A stretch of 64,000 nt of DNA. Origin: Longimicrobium sp. (GTDB taxonomy: Bacteria > Gemmatimonadota > Gemmatimonadetes > Longimicrobiales > Longimicrobiaceae). Below, one piece after another: positions 63,815 through 64,000 of this stretch. Both the position numbers and the translations under genes were made by a program. Location: contig DASVQP010000018.1 of assembly GCA_036389135.1 (NCBI GenBank), positions 1-64,000 on the forward strand, read 5' to 3'. A model generated the notes under the pieces. It did no database searches. It saw only the letters and a program-made list of their open reading frames with translations, and was not told where the DNA came from. Position 1 is the first letter of the stretch. Every line of letters begins with the position of its first letter.

Positions 63815-64000
63815 TCACGCCACCCGCAGCACCTCTTCCGGCGTCGTCACCCCCGCGGCCACCTGCCGCCACCCATCCGCCTGCAGCGGCCGCATGCCGC
63901 GGGCGAGGGCAAGGCGGCGCAGGCCGTCGGCGCCGGGGCGGAGAAGGAGCTCGGCGCGCAGCTCGTCGTCCACGCGGAGGAGCTCGTAGATCCCCGTGCG
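63815..64000 (-). CDS. gspE: Type II secretion ATPase GspE, C-terminal end (partial)
   Basis: The frame is open to the window edge and gives 61 residues plus stop: RTGIYELLRVDDELRAELLLRPGAD, then GMRPLQADGWRQVAAGVTTPEEVLRVA. This is the conserved end of GspE/PilB-type ATPases (GRxGxYELLxVDxxLR ... LxxDGxxKVxxGxTTxEEVLRVT). The ATPase domain proper lies outside the window. It is the first visible gene of the operon. Confidence 0.93.
   Translation of the reverse strand, partial: RTGIYELLRVDDELRAELLLRPGADGLRRLALARGMRPLQADGWRQVAAGVTTPEEVLRVA

Overview
The window is about 70% GC and almost fully coding, with lipoprotein-rich secreted protein genes, a complete-looking type II secretion operon, and several families of short hairpin repeats between genes. 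DUF4394 and RCC1 lipoproteins, S8 proteases with an Ig-like tail, PrsW, bS21 plus a cold-shock protein, and dense palindromic repeats suggest a Gemmatimonadota member (Longimicrobium-like). This assignment is an impression from gene content, not a phylogenetic result.

Layout. 1-9000: VOC protein, secreted S8 protease, a LysM/MltD-type lytic transglycosylase with a long Ser/Arg-rich linker, a frameshifted RCC1 lipoprotein gene, PrsW protease and an SRPBCC protein. 9000-20700: an SPL-like radical SAM enzyme, then a minus-strand molybdenum-hydroxylase operon (Fe-S, Mo and FAD subunits, CoxG, a small membrane protein, a serine hydrolase) followed by a cyclase-family hydrolase. It is flanked by a divergent malonyl-CoA-synthetase-like gene and an amidase, and together these could oxidise, open and hydrolyse a nitrogen heterocycle to a malonate-type acid. 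20700-22500: an island of toxin-antitoxin type, with a doubly frameshifted DUF433 operon next to a Phd-like gene, an unknown partner, and a perfect operator palindrome on the promoter. 22600-35600: PIG-L, M48 protease, an HU protein with a long tail, AI-2E family permease, rpsU, csp, two tandem DUF4394 lipoproteins, L,D-transpeptidase, apt, apaG, pentapeptide protein, OsmC, argF. 35600-50000: thrC, a REP-associated tyrosine transposase bounded by inverted copies of a 53-nt hairpin repeat, an FAD oxidoreductase, a Tat-exported TldD/PmbA pair, a PspA operon, split L-serine dehydratase, an alpha/beta hydrolase and a PLD-like protein. 50000-64000: uvrA, two orphan lipoproteins, and the minus-strand gspE(partial)-G-F-L-M-C-D-H-I-J-K operon, in which most junctions are 4-nt GTGA overlaps.

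The intergenic space is highly structured. At least five repeat families occur: (i) 53-nt hairpin elements probably moved by the transposase; (ii) seven copies of an inverted repeat with CACAGAG arms, five of them exactly between convergent genes; (iii) a GTAGGGGCGCGA hairpin that twice supplies the TAG stop codon of the gene before it; (iv) heptanucleotide tandem arrays placed inside operons right after stop codons; (v) a MITE-like element of about 198 bp. No rRNA, tRNA or CRISPR array was seen.
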